Source of the DNA: UBA5189 sp035631615
GTDB lineage: Bacteria; Chloroflexota; Limnocylindria; Limnocylindrales; CSP1-4
DNA length: 35,071 bases
Assembly: GCA_035631615.1 (NCBI GenBank)
Contig: DASQIK010000067.1
Coordinates: 1 to 35,071 of the forward strand
Direction of reading: 5' to 3'
The translations under genes and the position numbers were made by a program. Positions within the stretch are counted from its first letter, which is position 1, and each line of letters starts with the position of its first letter. The notes under the pieces were generated by a model that worked only from the letters and a program-made list of their open reading frames with translations, was not told where the DNA came from and did no database searches. This document shows positions 7,906 to 16,374 of the stretch, piece after piece.

Positions 7906-10356
7906 ATGCACCCCGAACCGCCGCATCACGACGTCCTGCGCGACCCGATCCTCGACGGCCGCGACAGCCTGCGGCTCGTCAAGCTTCGGCTCGGCCTGAC
8001 GCTGATCGCGGTCGCCGTCCTGCCCATCGCCGCCGTGTCGCCGCTCGTGCGCGCGGTCGCCGAGGAGGCCCGCGCGGCCCATCACGATCGGCTCGCGGAC
8101 CAGGCCGCCACGGCGTCGGTCGAGGTTCGCCGTGAGCTGACCCTCCTCCAGGCCGCCGAGCAGGAGATGCTCGCCGATCCGCTGATCGTGGCCGCCTCGA
8201 GCCCGACCGCCACGTCCACGGATCACCAGCGCGCGAGCATCCGCCTCGAGCAGCTCGCCGCGGCCGCCGGGAGCCCGGTCCTGGCGGCAACGCTGGTCAC
8301 GGCCAGCGGATCGCAGGCCCAGTTCGGCGACCCCATCGATCTGAAGGCGCTGCCGCCCGGGGTCATGCTCGCCGGCCTGGCTGCGGTGCCCGGCACGGCC
8401 AGCTCCGGCAACGCCCAGCTCCTCGTCGTGCAGTCCGATGGCGACGCCAAGGCGGCCCGGACGCTCGTCACCGCGGTCTCGGTGCAGAGCCTCCTGGCCG
8501 GCGCCACGCCACCGGTGGACATGCCCGGTCGCGTCCTGCGGATGACCGACGCGACCGGCAGCGTGATCGCCGAGGCCGACGGCCCGTTCGATCCGAGCGC
8601 CCTGCCCGGCGAGATCCTGGACATCGCGACGATGGCCGCCCACGACTCCGACGGCCGCTCGACCGCGGACCTGCCGGGCATCACCGGCTGGCAGGTGGTG
8701 GTCTCTGCCCCGATCCCGCTCGTGGCGATGCCGGTCCAGGCCCTCGCCGCGCTCGGGGCAATGCTCCTGTTGCTCATCGTGTTCACGATGTGGATGGCCC
8801 GCCAGATCCTGCGGCCGGCGGCGCAGCTGGAGGCCTCGCGGTCGCGCCTGCGCGAGCTGTACGAGAGTGCTCGCGAGGCCGCCCTGCGCGACAGCCTCAC
8901 CGGGCTCGGGAACCACCGCGCGTTCCAGGAGGCCGTCGCGCGGATGATCGAGGGTGCCCGCCGCTACGGCACCGTCTTCTCGCTGGTCCTGATCGACATC
9001 GACGAGTTCAAGCGCATCAACGACACGCGCGGCCACGCCGTCGGCGACCAGCTCCTGACCGAGGTCGGCAGCCTGATCAACGCCACGATCCGCAACACCG
9101 ACGCGGCGTTCCGGGTCGGCGGCGACGAGTTCGCCCTGCTCCTCCCGCACACGGATGCCGGGGGCGCCATCACCCTCGCCCGGCGCCTGCTCGCCCGCGG
9201 CCTCGAGGACCGCGTCCACGGGCAGTACCGCGCCCCGATCTCGTTCTCCGCGGGCGTGACGGCCTGCCCCGAGTTCGGCCAGACACGCCTGGAGGTCACC
9301 GCCCAGGCCGACGCGGCGCTCTATCGAGGCAAGCGCACCGGGCGGACCGTCGTGACCATGTACGACCCCGAGAAGGACCACGGCCACGTCGACGAGGGCA
9401 TGCGCGCCGAGCTGTCGGCCGCGATCTCGGCGGTCATCGAGGCGGGGACGCTCACGCCGGTGTACCAGCCCATCATCGAGCTCACGACCGGCCGGGTCCT
9501 GGGCTACGAGGGCCTCGTCCGGGTTCCCAAGGAATCGACCTTTGCCCACGCCGGCGCCCTGTTCGACGCCGCCGAGGTGGCGGGCCGCGTCGACGACCTC
9601 GACCGCGCGGCCCTGGACGTGGTGCTGCGGGGAGCGCGGGGAATCGACGAGTCGGCCACGCTCAGCGTGAACGTATCGCCGCGGACCCTCGAGTCGCCGC
9701 AGTTCAGCGCCGCGGCGTTCCTCGCGATCATCCGCCGGCACGGGTTGCCGCCCGCGCGGATCGTGCTCGAGCTGACCGAGCGCGAGGCGATCCGCGATCC
9801 CGAGCGCCTCAGGGCGGCGCTCGTCGGCGTCCAGAACGCCGGGGTCCGCGTCGCCGCCGACGACGTGGGTGCCGGCAACGCCGGCCTGCGCCTGCTCAGC
9901 CAGTTCCGGTTCGACGTCGTCAAGATCGACCTGTCGCTCGTGCAGCAGGCCGGCGACGGCCACGACGGCACCAACTCGGTGCTGCGCTCCATCGTCGAGA
10001 TGGCCGACCGGCTCGGGGCGACGACGATCGCAGAGGGCGTCGAGACGTCAGCCCAGCTCCGGACCGCGCGCCGGCTCGGGATCACCGCGGGCCAGGGCTA
10101 CCTCCTCGGCCGCCCGAGCACCGACCGCGACCTGCCCTGGGTGGACATCGCCGCCCTCGAGCAGCGGGATGACGTCCCGATCCCGGTGCTGGCCGAGCTG
10201 CCGAGCCGGCGCGCGGCACCACCGCCACCACCCGCCTGGAAGCCGGATCCCCAGCCCGTCGAGGACACCGTGGTCCACGTTCCCGACGGCCCGTTTGCAG
10301 CGTCGCGTCGGCGCCCGTTGTCGTTCCTGGGCGCCGGGCGCCAGGCCGAGGACTGA
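7906..10356 (+). CDS. Membrane GGDEF-EAL protein (c-di-GMP turnover)
   Basis: An 816-residue protein predicted to make and/or break cyclic di-GMP. TM1 (about 29-48) and TM2 (about 280-302) bracket an extracytoplasmic sensor domain that I cannot assign to a family. A short linker helix leads to the GGDEF domain, with intact GGDEF at 405-409 and an RxxD inhibitory site (Arg396, Asp399), so cyclase activity with product inhibition is likely. The EAL domain follows. Its signature is E535-G-L instead of EAL, with LSVNVSP, VLELTERE, DDVG (Asp652/Asp653), VKIDLSL, AEGVET and GQGYLLGRP. The metal-binding Glu, Asn, Asp, Lys and Gln positions look kept, so phosphodiesterase activity is plausible. The C-terminal 60 residues are Pro-rich and disordered. 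ATG 7906 is preceded by GAGGT; a longer frame start at 7849 is less likely. Confidence 0.92.
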   Translation: MHPEPPHHDVLRDPILDGRDSLRLVKLRLGLTLIAVAVLPIAAVSPLVRAVAEEARAAHHDRLADQAATASVEVRRELTLLQAAEQEMLADPLIVAASSPTATSTDHQRASIRLEQLAAAAGSPVLAATLVTASGSQAQFGDPIDLKALPPGVMLAGLAAVPGTASSGNAQLLVVQSDGDAKAARTLVTAVSVQSLLAGATPPVDMPGRVLRMTDATGSVIAEADGPFDPSALPGEILDIATMAAHDSDGRSTADLPGITGWQVVVSAPIPLVAMPVQALAALGAMLLLLIVFTMWMARQILRPAAQLEASRSRLRELYESAREAALRDSLTGLGNHRAFQEAVARMIEGARRYGTVFSLVLIDIDEFKRINDTRGHAVGDQLLTEVGSLINATIRNTDAAFRVGGDEFALLLPHTDAGGAITLARRLLARGLEDRVHGQYRAPISFSAGVTACPEFGQTRLEVTAQADAALYRGKRTGRTVVTMYDPEKDHGHVDEGMRAELSAAISAVIEAGTLTPVYQPIIELTTGRVLGYEGLVRVPKESTFAHAGALFDAAEVAGRVDDLDRAALDVVLRGARGIDESATLSVNVSPRTLESPQFSAAAFLAIIRRHGLPPARIVLELTEREAIRDPERLRAALVGVQNAGVRVAADDVGAGNAGLRLLSQFRFDVVKIDLSLVQQAGDGHDGTNSVLRSIVEMADRLGATTIAEGVETSAQLRTARRLGITAGQGYLLGRPSTDRDLPWVDIAALEQRDDVPIPVLAELPSRRAAPPPPPAWKPDPQPVEDTVVHVPDGPFAASRRRPLSFLGAGRQAED

Positions 10357-10363
10357 TCGAGCC

Positions 10364-12064
10364 TCAGACCAGGTCGGCGAGCGCCCCCAGGCGCTCGGTG
10401 AGCCGCACGTTCTCGGCGTAGTCGATGGGCACGTCGATGACCGACGGCCCGGGCAGCTCCAGCGCCCGCATCAGCGTGGGATAGAGCTCGTCGGCGGTAT
10501 CGGCACGGAAGCCCGGGATTCCGAATGATCGGGCGAAGTCGACGAAGTCCGGATTGTCGAACTCGACCGCATACGGCCGGCCGAACGCGTTGCGCTGCTT
10601 CCAGTCGATGAGGCCATAGCCGTTGTCGCGCCAGATGACGACGACGATCCCGGCCCCGATCCGCTTGGCGGTCTCGAGCTCCTGGGCGTTCATCAGGAAG
10701 CCGCCGTCGCCGCACAGGGCGACGACCTTGCGATCGGGATGGACGAGCTTGGCCGCGATCGCGCCGGGCAGGGCGATGCCCATCGACGCGAACCCGTTCG
10801 AGATGATGACCGTGTTCGGCTCGTACGCCTGGTACAGCCGGGCGACCCAGACCTTGTGTGCCCCGACGTCGCTCACGACGATGTCGTCGGGCCCGAGGGC
10901 GCGGCGCAGGTCGACGATCGCCCGCTGGGGCGCGATCGGATAGGCATCGTTGGTGGCACCGGCCTGCAGGTCCTGGAGCAGGGCGTTGCGCAGGTCCGCG
11001 TTGACCAGCGTCTCCTTCGACTCGTGGCGCTGCGTCGCGCTGCGGCCGCCGACGCCGCCGGGCAGTGTCGCCGCCAGCAGCTCCTCGAGCGCGCCGCCGA
11101 TGTCGCCGATGAGCTCGATCTCGGGCTGGTAGTCGGCGTCGACCTCGGCCGGCTGGGTGTCGATGTGGATGATCCGTTTGGTCCCGCCGGGGTTCCAGCG
11201 GGCGGGCGCGTACTCGACGAGGTCGTACCCGACCGCGATCACGAGGTCCGCCCGATCGAAGCCGGTCAGCACGTGGTCCCGCGCCTGCAGCCCGACGGCC
11301 ATCAGCGAGAGGTGCGAGCGATCGTCGATGGCACCCTTGCCCATGAACGTCGCGGCGACGGGCAGATGGAGGCCCCGGGCCAGCGCGCGCAGCTGCTCCG
11401 AGGCGCGGCGGCGCAGGACGCCGTTGCCGGCGAGGATGATCGGACGCTGGGCGCCGTTGATCAGCCGGGCGGCATGGGCGATCGCGTCGTGGCTCGGCTC
11501 GGGGAAGTACGCCTTGCCGGGGATGAGCGGCCGGATCGGGTCGCCGGGCTCGATCTCGGTGCCGGCGATGTTCTCGGGCAGCTCGACATGGGGCGGGCCG
11601 GGCTTGGACAGCGTCGCGACTCGGAAGGCCTTGCGCATGATCTCGGGGATCACGGCCGTTCGCTCGATCCGGGCGTTCCACTTCGTGACCGGCTTGAACA
11701 TGTCGACGACGTCGACGACCTGGTGCGCCTCCTTGTGCAGCTTCTCCGACGAAGCCTGGCCGGTGATCGCGACGACCGGCGCCCGATCGAGATACGCGTC
11801 GGCGATGCCCGTCAGGAGGTTCGTGGCTCCCGGCCCGAGGGTCGCCATCGCGACGGCGGCGCGACCCGTCAGCCGTCCGTAGACGTCCGCCATGAACGCG
11901 GCACCCTGTTCGTGCCGCGTGGTGATGTGGCGGATCGTCTCGCTCCGCGACAGCGACTCGAGCAGGTCCAGCGTCTCCTCGCCCGGGACCGAGAAGACGT
12001 ACTCGCAGCGCTCCGCCTCGAGGCAGGCGACGAGCAGGTCCGCGGCGGTCCTGGCAGCCGGCAT
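10364..12064 (-). CDS. AlsS-like acetolactate synthase (ThDP enzyme)
   Basis: A 566-residue thiamine-diphosphate enzyme of the acetolactate synthase/pyruvate oxidase superfamily. It most resembles catabolic AlsS, which condenses two pyruvates to acetolactate. The PYR-domain catalytic Glu is in TTRHEQGAAFMADVYGR. The middle domain has the AlsS-like IAVGYDLVEY...WN, IIHIDTQPAEVD and ELIGDI. The PP domain has SNGFASMGIALPGAIAA and the GDGGF...NGYG cofactor motif, and DVPIDY is near the end. No regulatory subunit gene is adjacent, unlike ilvB-ilvN elsewhere in the window, fitting a stand-alone enzyme; a different 2-oxo acid carboligase is possible. ATG 12064 lies 2 nt after the GNAT stop; an in-frame GTG at 12088 would overlap that gene. 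The 3' end is 7 bp from the convergent GGDEF-EAL stop. Confidence 0.82.
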   Translation of the reverse strand: MPAARTAADLLVACLEAERCEYVFSVPGEETLDLLESLSRSETIRHITTRHEQGAAFMADVYGRLTGRAAVAMATLGPGATNLLTGIADAYLDRAPVVAITGQASSEKLHKEAHQVVDVVDMFKPVTKWNARIERTAVIPEIMRKAFRVATLSKPGPPHVELPENIAGTEIEPGDPIRPLIPGKAYFPEPSHDAIAHAARLINGAQRPIILAGNGVLRRRASEQLRALARGLHLPVAATFMGKGAIDDRSHLSLMAVGLQARDHVLTGFDRADLVIAVGYDLVEYAPARWNPGGTKRIIHIDTQPAEVDADYQPEIELIGDIGGALEELLAATLPGGVGGRSATQRHESKETLVNADLRNALLQDLQAGATNDAYPIAPQRAIVDLRRALGPDDIVVSDVGAHKVWVARLYQAYEPNTVIISNGFASMGIALPGAIAAKLVHPDRKVVALCGDGGFLMNAQELETAKRIGAGIVVVIWRDNGYGLIDWKQRNAFGRPYAVEFDNPDFVDFARSFGIPGFRADTADELYPTLMRALELPGPSVIDVPIDYAENVRLTERLGALADLV

Positions 12065-12066
12065 GG

Positions 12067-13155
12067 TCACCGCAGGTGCTGGCACCACTCGCCGTCGAGC
12101 CGGGACAGGAGCGCGCGATTCCGCCAGAAGGCCTCCAGGACCTCGGGGCTCTTGGAGTGCACCATCAGGTACTTGGTCTGACGCGGGAATGGCGCGATCA
12201 CCGCCCAGTGGAGCGACAGCGCGGCGAGGAAGCGCAGGTCCATGACCCCCGTCAGGCTGACCACGCCGCGGGCGAGCGCGTGGCGCGCCAGATGGTCAAG
12301 CACCGCATTCGTCCATGCGCCGTCGGCCACGAGCTGAAGGACCTCACCGGCCGCGCCCCGTTTCGCGTAATAGACGTACCAGCCGACGACCGGTCCGTCT
12401 CCGTCGCGGAGCGCCATCAGCTGCAGCTCGCCGTGCTGCCGCATGCCGCGCGCTCGCCGGAGCAACCACTCGGTCGAGCCATCGGACGTGACCGGGCGCA
12501 GCTGCTCCGGCGACCCGAACGCACTGAGCAGTCGGGCCAGGCCGCCATCCGACAAGGGTTCGGCGACGAGTTCGCTCGCACGGTAGTGGAATGGGCTCCT
12601 CTGCATCCGCCGTGCGGCTCGGTCGACCAATCCCGCCAGCGGCCCCGCTGCGGCGATTCCCGGGACATGGTCACCAACCAGCGAGATCACGTGCCGCAGC
12701 GGCGACAGCGGCAGGGTCCAGCGCACCGACTGCGGCATCGCCACCATGCCGAGGCGGCTGAACAGCCGGAATGGCCGACCCTCGACCTCGTCCACGATCG
12801 CGAGCTCGCTCGAGCGGGTCAGGTACTCGGCGATGATCTGCGACCCGATGCCGCCGCGATGCCCGGGCAGGACGACGAGGTTGCTGCCGGCCGTCGCCTC
12901 ATACCGCCTGCCGTTCAGCTCGACCGTGCGTGCCACCACTCCGAAGAACCCGATGACCTCGCCGCCGTCCTCGCACACCAGGCTCCCCTGGCGACCCGGC
13001 GTGTGCGTCGGAGCTTCGAGGAAGACCGCGGTGAGCCAGCGCTCGTACTCGTCAAGGAGCTGCGGCGTCATGGCCGGCGCGATCTCGAACGCCCGGCGGT
13101 GGACGTCCGCCACTCCTGGAATGTCCGCGGCCGTGAACTCGCGGATCCGCGTCAT
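12067..13155 (-). CDS. GNAT-family N-acetyltransferase
   Basis: A 362-residue protein beginning with a GNAT fold: IREFTAADIPGVADVHRRAF, then VIGFFGVVARTVELNG, and the acetyl-CoA motif A region AGSNLVVLPGHRGGIGSQI (about 91-109). The pyrophosphate loop is GHRGGIG instead of the usual Q/R-x-x-G-x-G/A. The rest (about 150-360) is longer than a single GNAT and may be a second, degenerate GNAT-like domain, as in two-domain acetyltransferases. The acceptor is unknown. Two nucleotides separate its TGA from the AlsS-like ATG, so the pair is probably translated from one mRNA; whether they share a pathway cannot be seen. The 205-bp gap upstream separates it from the aldehyde dehydrogenase. Confidence 0.78.
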   Translation of the reverse strand: MTRIREFTAADIPGVADVHRRAFEIAPAMTPQLLDEYERWLTAVFLEAPTHTPGRQGSLVCEDGGEVIGFFGVVARTVELNGRRYEATAGSNLVVLPGHRGGIGSQIIAEYLTRSSELAIVDEVEGRPFRLFSRLGMVAMPQSVRWTLPLSPLRHVISLVGDHVPGIAAAGPLAGLVDRAARRMQRSPFHYRASELVAEPLSDGGLARLLSAFGSPEQLRPVTSDGSTEWLLRRARGMRQHGELQLMALRDGDGPVVGWYVYYAKRGAAGEVLQLVADGAWTNAVLDHLARHALARGVVSLTGVMDLRFLAALSLHWAVIAPFPRQTKYLMVHSKSPEVLEAFWRNRALLSRLDGEWCQHLR

Positions 13156-13360
13156 CGCCGGCGCGCCGTCGCTGTCACGCGCACCCTATGCGCGTCCGCT
13201 GCGCGACCGCGGATCGGGCGGAGGCGAAGGAAGCGTGATCTCGACCACTCGGGATGGATTCTCCTCGGGCGAGGTCATCGTCGGTGGCGATTGACGCACG
13301 ACGATGGGCGCCTTCGACCCCGTGCGCCCGCCCGAGGGATTGTCCACGTGGGCCAGATGC

Positions 13361-14803
13361 CTACTGCGGCTGCGCCAGGACCATGATCCTGAGCTCGGTC
13401 ATGTCCTCGATCGACCAGCGAAGCCCTTCCCGGCCGAGGCCCGAGTCCTTGACCCCGCCGTACGGCATGTGGTCGACCCGGTAGCTCGAGATGTCGTTCA
13501 TAACGACACCCCCGACCTCGAGCTCGTTGAACGCCTGCCAGGCGTGGTCCAGGTCGTTCGTGAAGACACCGGTCTGGAGGCCGAACAGGCTGTCATTCAC
13601 CCGCGCGATCGCATCGTCGAAGGAGCCGAACGTGGACAGGACGACGAGTGGGGCAAAGGCTTCGTTGCTGCACACCTGGGCGCTCGACGGGACGTCCGCG
13701 AGGACGGTCGGCTCGAAGAACGCGCCGTTGGCCACACCGCCGGCGAGCAGCTTGCCGCCCATGTCGACCGCCTCGTCGACCCAGCGCCGCGTCCGATCGG
13801 CACTCGCGGCATCGACCAGCGGTCCGATGTCGGTCGCGGGATCCAACGGATCACCGAGCTTGAGGCGGCGGACCCCTGCCAGGAGCTTCTCGCGAAACTC
13901 GCCCGCAATCGCGTCGTGCACGAAGATCCGCTGCACGCTGATGCACGACTGGCCCGCGTAGCTGAAGCCACCGACCAGGACGCGCTTCACTGCCCAGTCG
14001 ATGTTGGCCGACGCGTCGATGATCACGGCCGCGTTGCCGCCCAGCTCGAGGACGACCTTCTTCTTGCCCGCCCGCTCCTTCATCCGCCAGCCGACCGACG
14101 GGCTGCCGGTGAAGGTCAGGAGCTTGAAGCGCAGGTCGGAAACCATCCGGTCGCCCAGCTCGCGAGTCATCGGCAGCACGCTCACGGTGCCGGCCGGGAG
14201 GCCGACCGAGTCGATGACCTCGGTGACCGTCAGGATCGTCAGCGGGTCCTTTGTCGCGGGCTTCAGGACGATCGAGCAGCCGGCGGCAATGGCCGGGGCG
14301 ATCTTGTGTGCGGCCAGGTTGAGCGGGAAGTTGAACGGACTGATGCCGGCGACCGGCCCGATCGGGAAGCGGCGGGTGATGCCCATCCGGCCCTTGGAGG
14401 CAGGAACCAGGTCCAGGGGAATGGTCTCGCCGTACATCCGCTCCGCCTCCTCGGCGGCAAGGCGGAACGTGAACACCGAGCGGTCCACCTCGGCCAGCGC
14501 GTCACGAATGGGCTTGCCCGCCTCGAGGCTGAGGATCCGGCCGAGCTCCTCACGCCGCTCCTTGATCCCGGCACTGATCTCGCGGAGGGCTCGGCTCCGC
14601 TCGTACACGGGCAGGGCGCGCGTCTCGCGGAATGCCTCGACCGCGGCGACGACCGCTGCCTCGTACTGCTCCTCGGTGGCCGCATAGGTCGCGCCGGCGG
14701 GCGTTGCAGCCGTCGCCGGATTGTCGACGACGATCATGTCGGGCGAGTCGACCCACTTGCCGGCGAGGTAGATCAGGTGGGGCTTCGTGGCAGTGAGGGT
14801 CAT
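13361..14803 (-). CDS. NAD(P)-dependent aldehyde dehydrogenase
   Basis: A 480-residue member of the aldehyde dehydrogenase superfamily, oxidising an unidentified aldehyde to the acid. All active-site parts are present: Asn158 (SPFNFP), the cofactor-loop Lys181 (VLKPATKDP), FTGSPSVG (231-238), general base Glu253 (LELGGN) and nucleophile Cys287 (YAGQSCISVQR). The closing motifs NEAFAP and YGGVKDSGLGREG are also intact. The YAGQSCISVQR version is typical of lactaldehyde/phosphonoacetaldehyde-type and GapN-like branches, but the substrate is not resolved. ATG 14803 is chosen because the conserved N-terminus begins there; the frame runs open upstream but looks non-coding. CGGAG lies 9 nt upstream, and TACGAT at 14845-14840 is a possible -10. 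It appears to be monocistronic. Confidence 0.9.
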   Translation of the reverse strand: MTLTATKPHLIYLAGKWVDSPDMIVVDNPATAATPAGATYAATEEQYEAAVVAAVEAFRETRALPVYERSRALREISAGIKERREELGRILSLEAGKPIRDALAEVDRSVFTFRLAAEEAERMYGETIPLDLVPASKGRMGITRRFPIGPVAGISPFNFPLNLAAHKIAPAIAAGCSIVLKPATKDPLTILTVTEVIDSVGLPAGTVSVLPMTRELGDRMVSDLRFKLLTFTGSPSVGWRMKERAGKKKVVLELGGNAAVIIDASANIDWAVKRVLVGGFSYAGQSCISVQRIFVHDAIAGEFREKLLAGVRRLKLGDPLDPATDIGPLVDAASADRTRRWVDEAVDMGGKLLAGGVANGAFFEPTVLADVPSSAQVCSNEAFAPLVVLSTFGSFDDAIARVNDSLFGLQTGVFTNDLDHAWQAFNELEVGGVVMNDISSYRVDHMPYGGVKDSGLGREGLRWSIEDMTELRIMVLAQPQ

Positions 14804-14996
14804 GGGAGGCTCCGTCTGGGCGCTGGCTGCGTTTCGGCCATCGTACCGCGTGCCGTCCCGGACCCGATCGCGGCCCCCGGGGCGGCCGGCTACCTGCCGT
14901 CGTGGATCGTGCCGCCGGCTGGTACGCCCACCCGATCGAACGGCCATCTCGGTGCGGAAGAGCGTCGTCCGTCATCGCGGCAAGCGCACCCGCCCG

Positions 14997-15851
14997 TCAG
15001 CCCTGGGGCGCCCTCGGGTAGGAGCCGAACACCCGGACCATCGTCGCAACCGCGCGCAGATCGTCGAGCGCCGCCGCGCAGTCCGGGTTGGACTCGCGGG
15101 CGTCGAGGTCGGCCCAGAAGACGTACTCCCAGGCGGCCTCGCGACTCGGACGCGACTCGAGCTTCGAGAGGTTGATCGACCGATTGGCGAATACCTGGAG
15201 CGCGGCGAGGAGCGCCCCCGGCTCGTTGCGGACCCCGAACGCGAGCGTCGTTCGCCAGCGCTCGCCGTCGCCGCCGGCCGGGAGCCGGGACGGCACGGGA
15301 CCCGGCCGGACCAGGACCAGGAACCGCGTCCGATTGTCCTGCACGTCCTGGATGGATTCGGCGAGGACCTCCAGGCCGAGGGCGGCGGCGGCCCGGCGCG
15401 ACAGCACGGCTGCGGCGGCGGTATCGGCGCGCCCGAGGATGAACCGGCCGGCGCCGGCGGTGTTGTAGGTCGTCAGCAGCGACCACGGCCGCGTGCGCAG
15501 GAACCGCTCCGCCTGGCCGAGCGCCTGGATGTGCGAGTAGACCCGTTCGATCGCCTCGATCGGCCGGCCAGGGAGCGCCGCGAGGCACAGGTCGACGGGG
15601 ACGACGACCTCCCCGTCGATGCGGAGCGGGTGCTCGAGCAGGAGGTCGTAGGTCTCGCGGATCGTGCCGTTGACGAGGTTCTCGACCGGCACGATGCCGG
15701 CGTCCGCCGCCCGGCTCGCGACCGCCTCGAACACCTCTCGGAACGAGCCGACCGGCAGCTTCGGCACGTCGCCGAACACGGCGATCGCCGCGTCCTCGGC
15801 AAACGCCCCCGCCTCGCCGGAGTACGCGATGCTCAGGGCAGGATCAGCCAA
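14997..15851 (-). CDS. pheA: Prephenate dehydratase
   Basis: Converts prephenate to phenylpyruvate in phenylalanine synthesis; 284 residues, a normal length for the monofunctional enzyme. The catalytic domain begins IAYSGEAGAFAEDAA (8-22) and includes GIVPVENLVNGTI and the Thr175-Arg176-Phe177 active-site motif (DNRTRF). The ACT regulatory domain (about 200-280) has the GALL and ESRP (232-235) motifs that bind phenylalanine, so feedback inhibition is expected. No ATG or GTG precedes the conserved N-terminus. TTG 15851 is the best start and overlaps the end of the upstream reading frame by 8 nt. It is the last gene of the ilv-leu operon, linking phenylalanine production to branched-chain synthesis. 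Confidence 0.9.
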   Translation of the reverse strand: MADPALSIAYSGEAGAFAEDAAIAVFGDVPKLPVGSFREVFEAVASRAADAGIVPVENLVNGTIRETYDLLLEHPLRIDGEVVVPVDLCLAALPGRPIEAIERVYSHIQALGQAERFLRTRPWSLLTTYNTAGAGRFILGRADTAAAAVLSRRAAAALGLEVLAESIQDVQDNRTRFLVLVRPGPVPSRLPAGGDGERWRTTLAFGVRNEPGALLAALQVFANRSINLSKLESRPSREAAWEYVFWADLDARESNPDCAAALDDLRAVATMVRVFGSYPRAPQG

Positions 15852-16374
15852 CCCACGGGAGCGAGTCGTCGGCGTCCTTGTCCAGCTTGCCGCGACGGCC
15901 GTGGGACTCGGTGGGGACCCTCGATCCCTTGCCGGCAGACTCGGCGGCGCCGGCCCAGTGCGCCTCGGCGAGCATCGCGTTGAGGGCCTCGACGTAGCCT
16001 TCGATCGAGGCGGCGATGATGTTCGTGCTCCGCGCCCTGCCCTGGTACAGCCCGGCCGACCGGTCACCCTCGAGGCCGGCGGGCGGCTCGATCGCGACGA
16101 TCACGAGGCCCTCGGCGTCCGGGCCTTCGCCGAGCGCGTGCACGTCATAGCCGACGAGCTTGGGGTGGCCGGCGAGCACATCGGCGATCGCCGCATCGAC
16201 AGCCTTGAACAGCGCGTCGACGGCGCCGTTGCCCTCGGCAGAGGCGCGCCAATGATGCTTGCCGGCCTCGATGACGACGGCGCCCCGGCTCTGCGCATTG
16301 CTGCTCGACGTCACCGTCCAGCGCGCCAGGTGCAGCGTCGGGCTCGCGGTGGTCGATGGCTGTGCGGCGGTCAT
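15844..16374 (-). CDS. Stand-alone LeuA-type allosteric (dimerisation) domain protein
   Basis: A 176-residue protein that contains only the C-terminal regulatory domain of the 2-isopropylmalate synthase family, without the TIM-barrel catalytic domain. Diagnostic pieces are in the right order: HHWRASAEGNGAVDALF (41-56), a helix, YDVHALGEGPDAEGLVIVAIE (76-96, with the Asp usual in this domain) and STNIIAASIEGYVEALN (116-132). In LeuA and CimA this domain binds leucine or isoleucine. A charged tail of about 40 residues follows. Its ATG overlaps the cimA stop as ATGA and its stop lies inside the pheA start region, so it is translationally embedded in the operon. It is not a broken LeuA: both full enzymes in the operon have their own C-terminal domains. 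A regulatory subunit role is inferred; no precedent is known to me. Confidence 0.85.
   Translation of the reverse strand: MTAAQPSTTASPTLHLARWTVTSSSNAQSRGAVVIEAGKHHWRASAEGNGAVDALFKAVDAAIADVLAGHPKLVGYDVHALGEGPDAEGLVIVAIEPPAGLEGDRSAGLYQGRARSTNIIAASIEGYVEALNAMLAEAHWAGAAESAGKGSRVPTESHGRRGKLDKDADDSLPWVG

Noticed and set aside
10739..12181. 480-codon plus-strand frame opposite the AlsS-like gene, and similar long frames opposite ilvB, leuA, cimA and ilvD
   Set aside because: GC-rich DNA leaves few stops in antisense frames. These lack recognisable domains, and the opposite strand carries a clear enzyme in each case.
13186..13278. 30-codon minus-strand ORF (ATG 13278) 30 bp before the GNAT gene
   Set aside because: It has a plausible start, but mixed third-position composition, no homology signal and a Pro/Arg-rich tail; probably chance in the 205-bp gap, which otherwise holds nothing clear.
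14804..14996. Minus-strand ORF starting ATG 14975 in the gap between pheA and the aldehyde dehydrogenase
   Set aside because: The first residues (DGRSIGWAYQPA) faintly resemble an alpha/beta-hydrolase N-terminus, but no further conserved part follows and the frame runs into the aldehyde dehydrogenase gene. No hairpin or RNA gene is seen in the gap.
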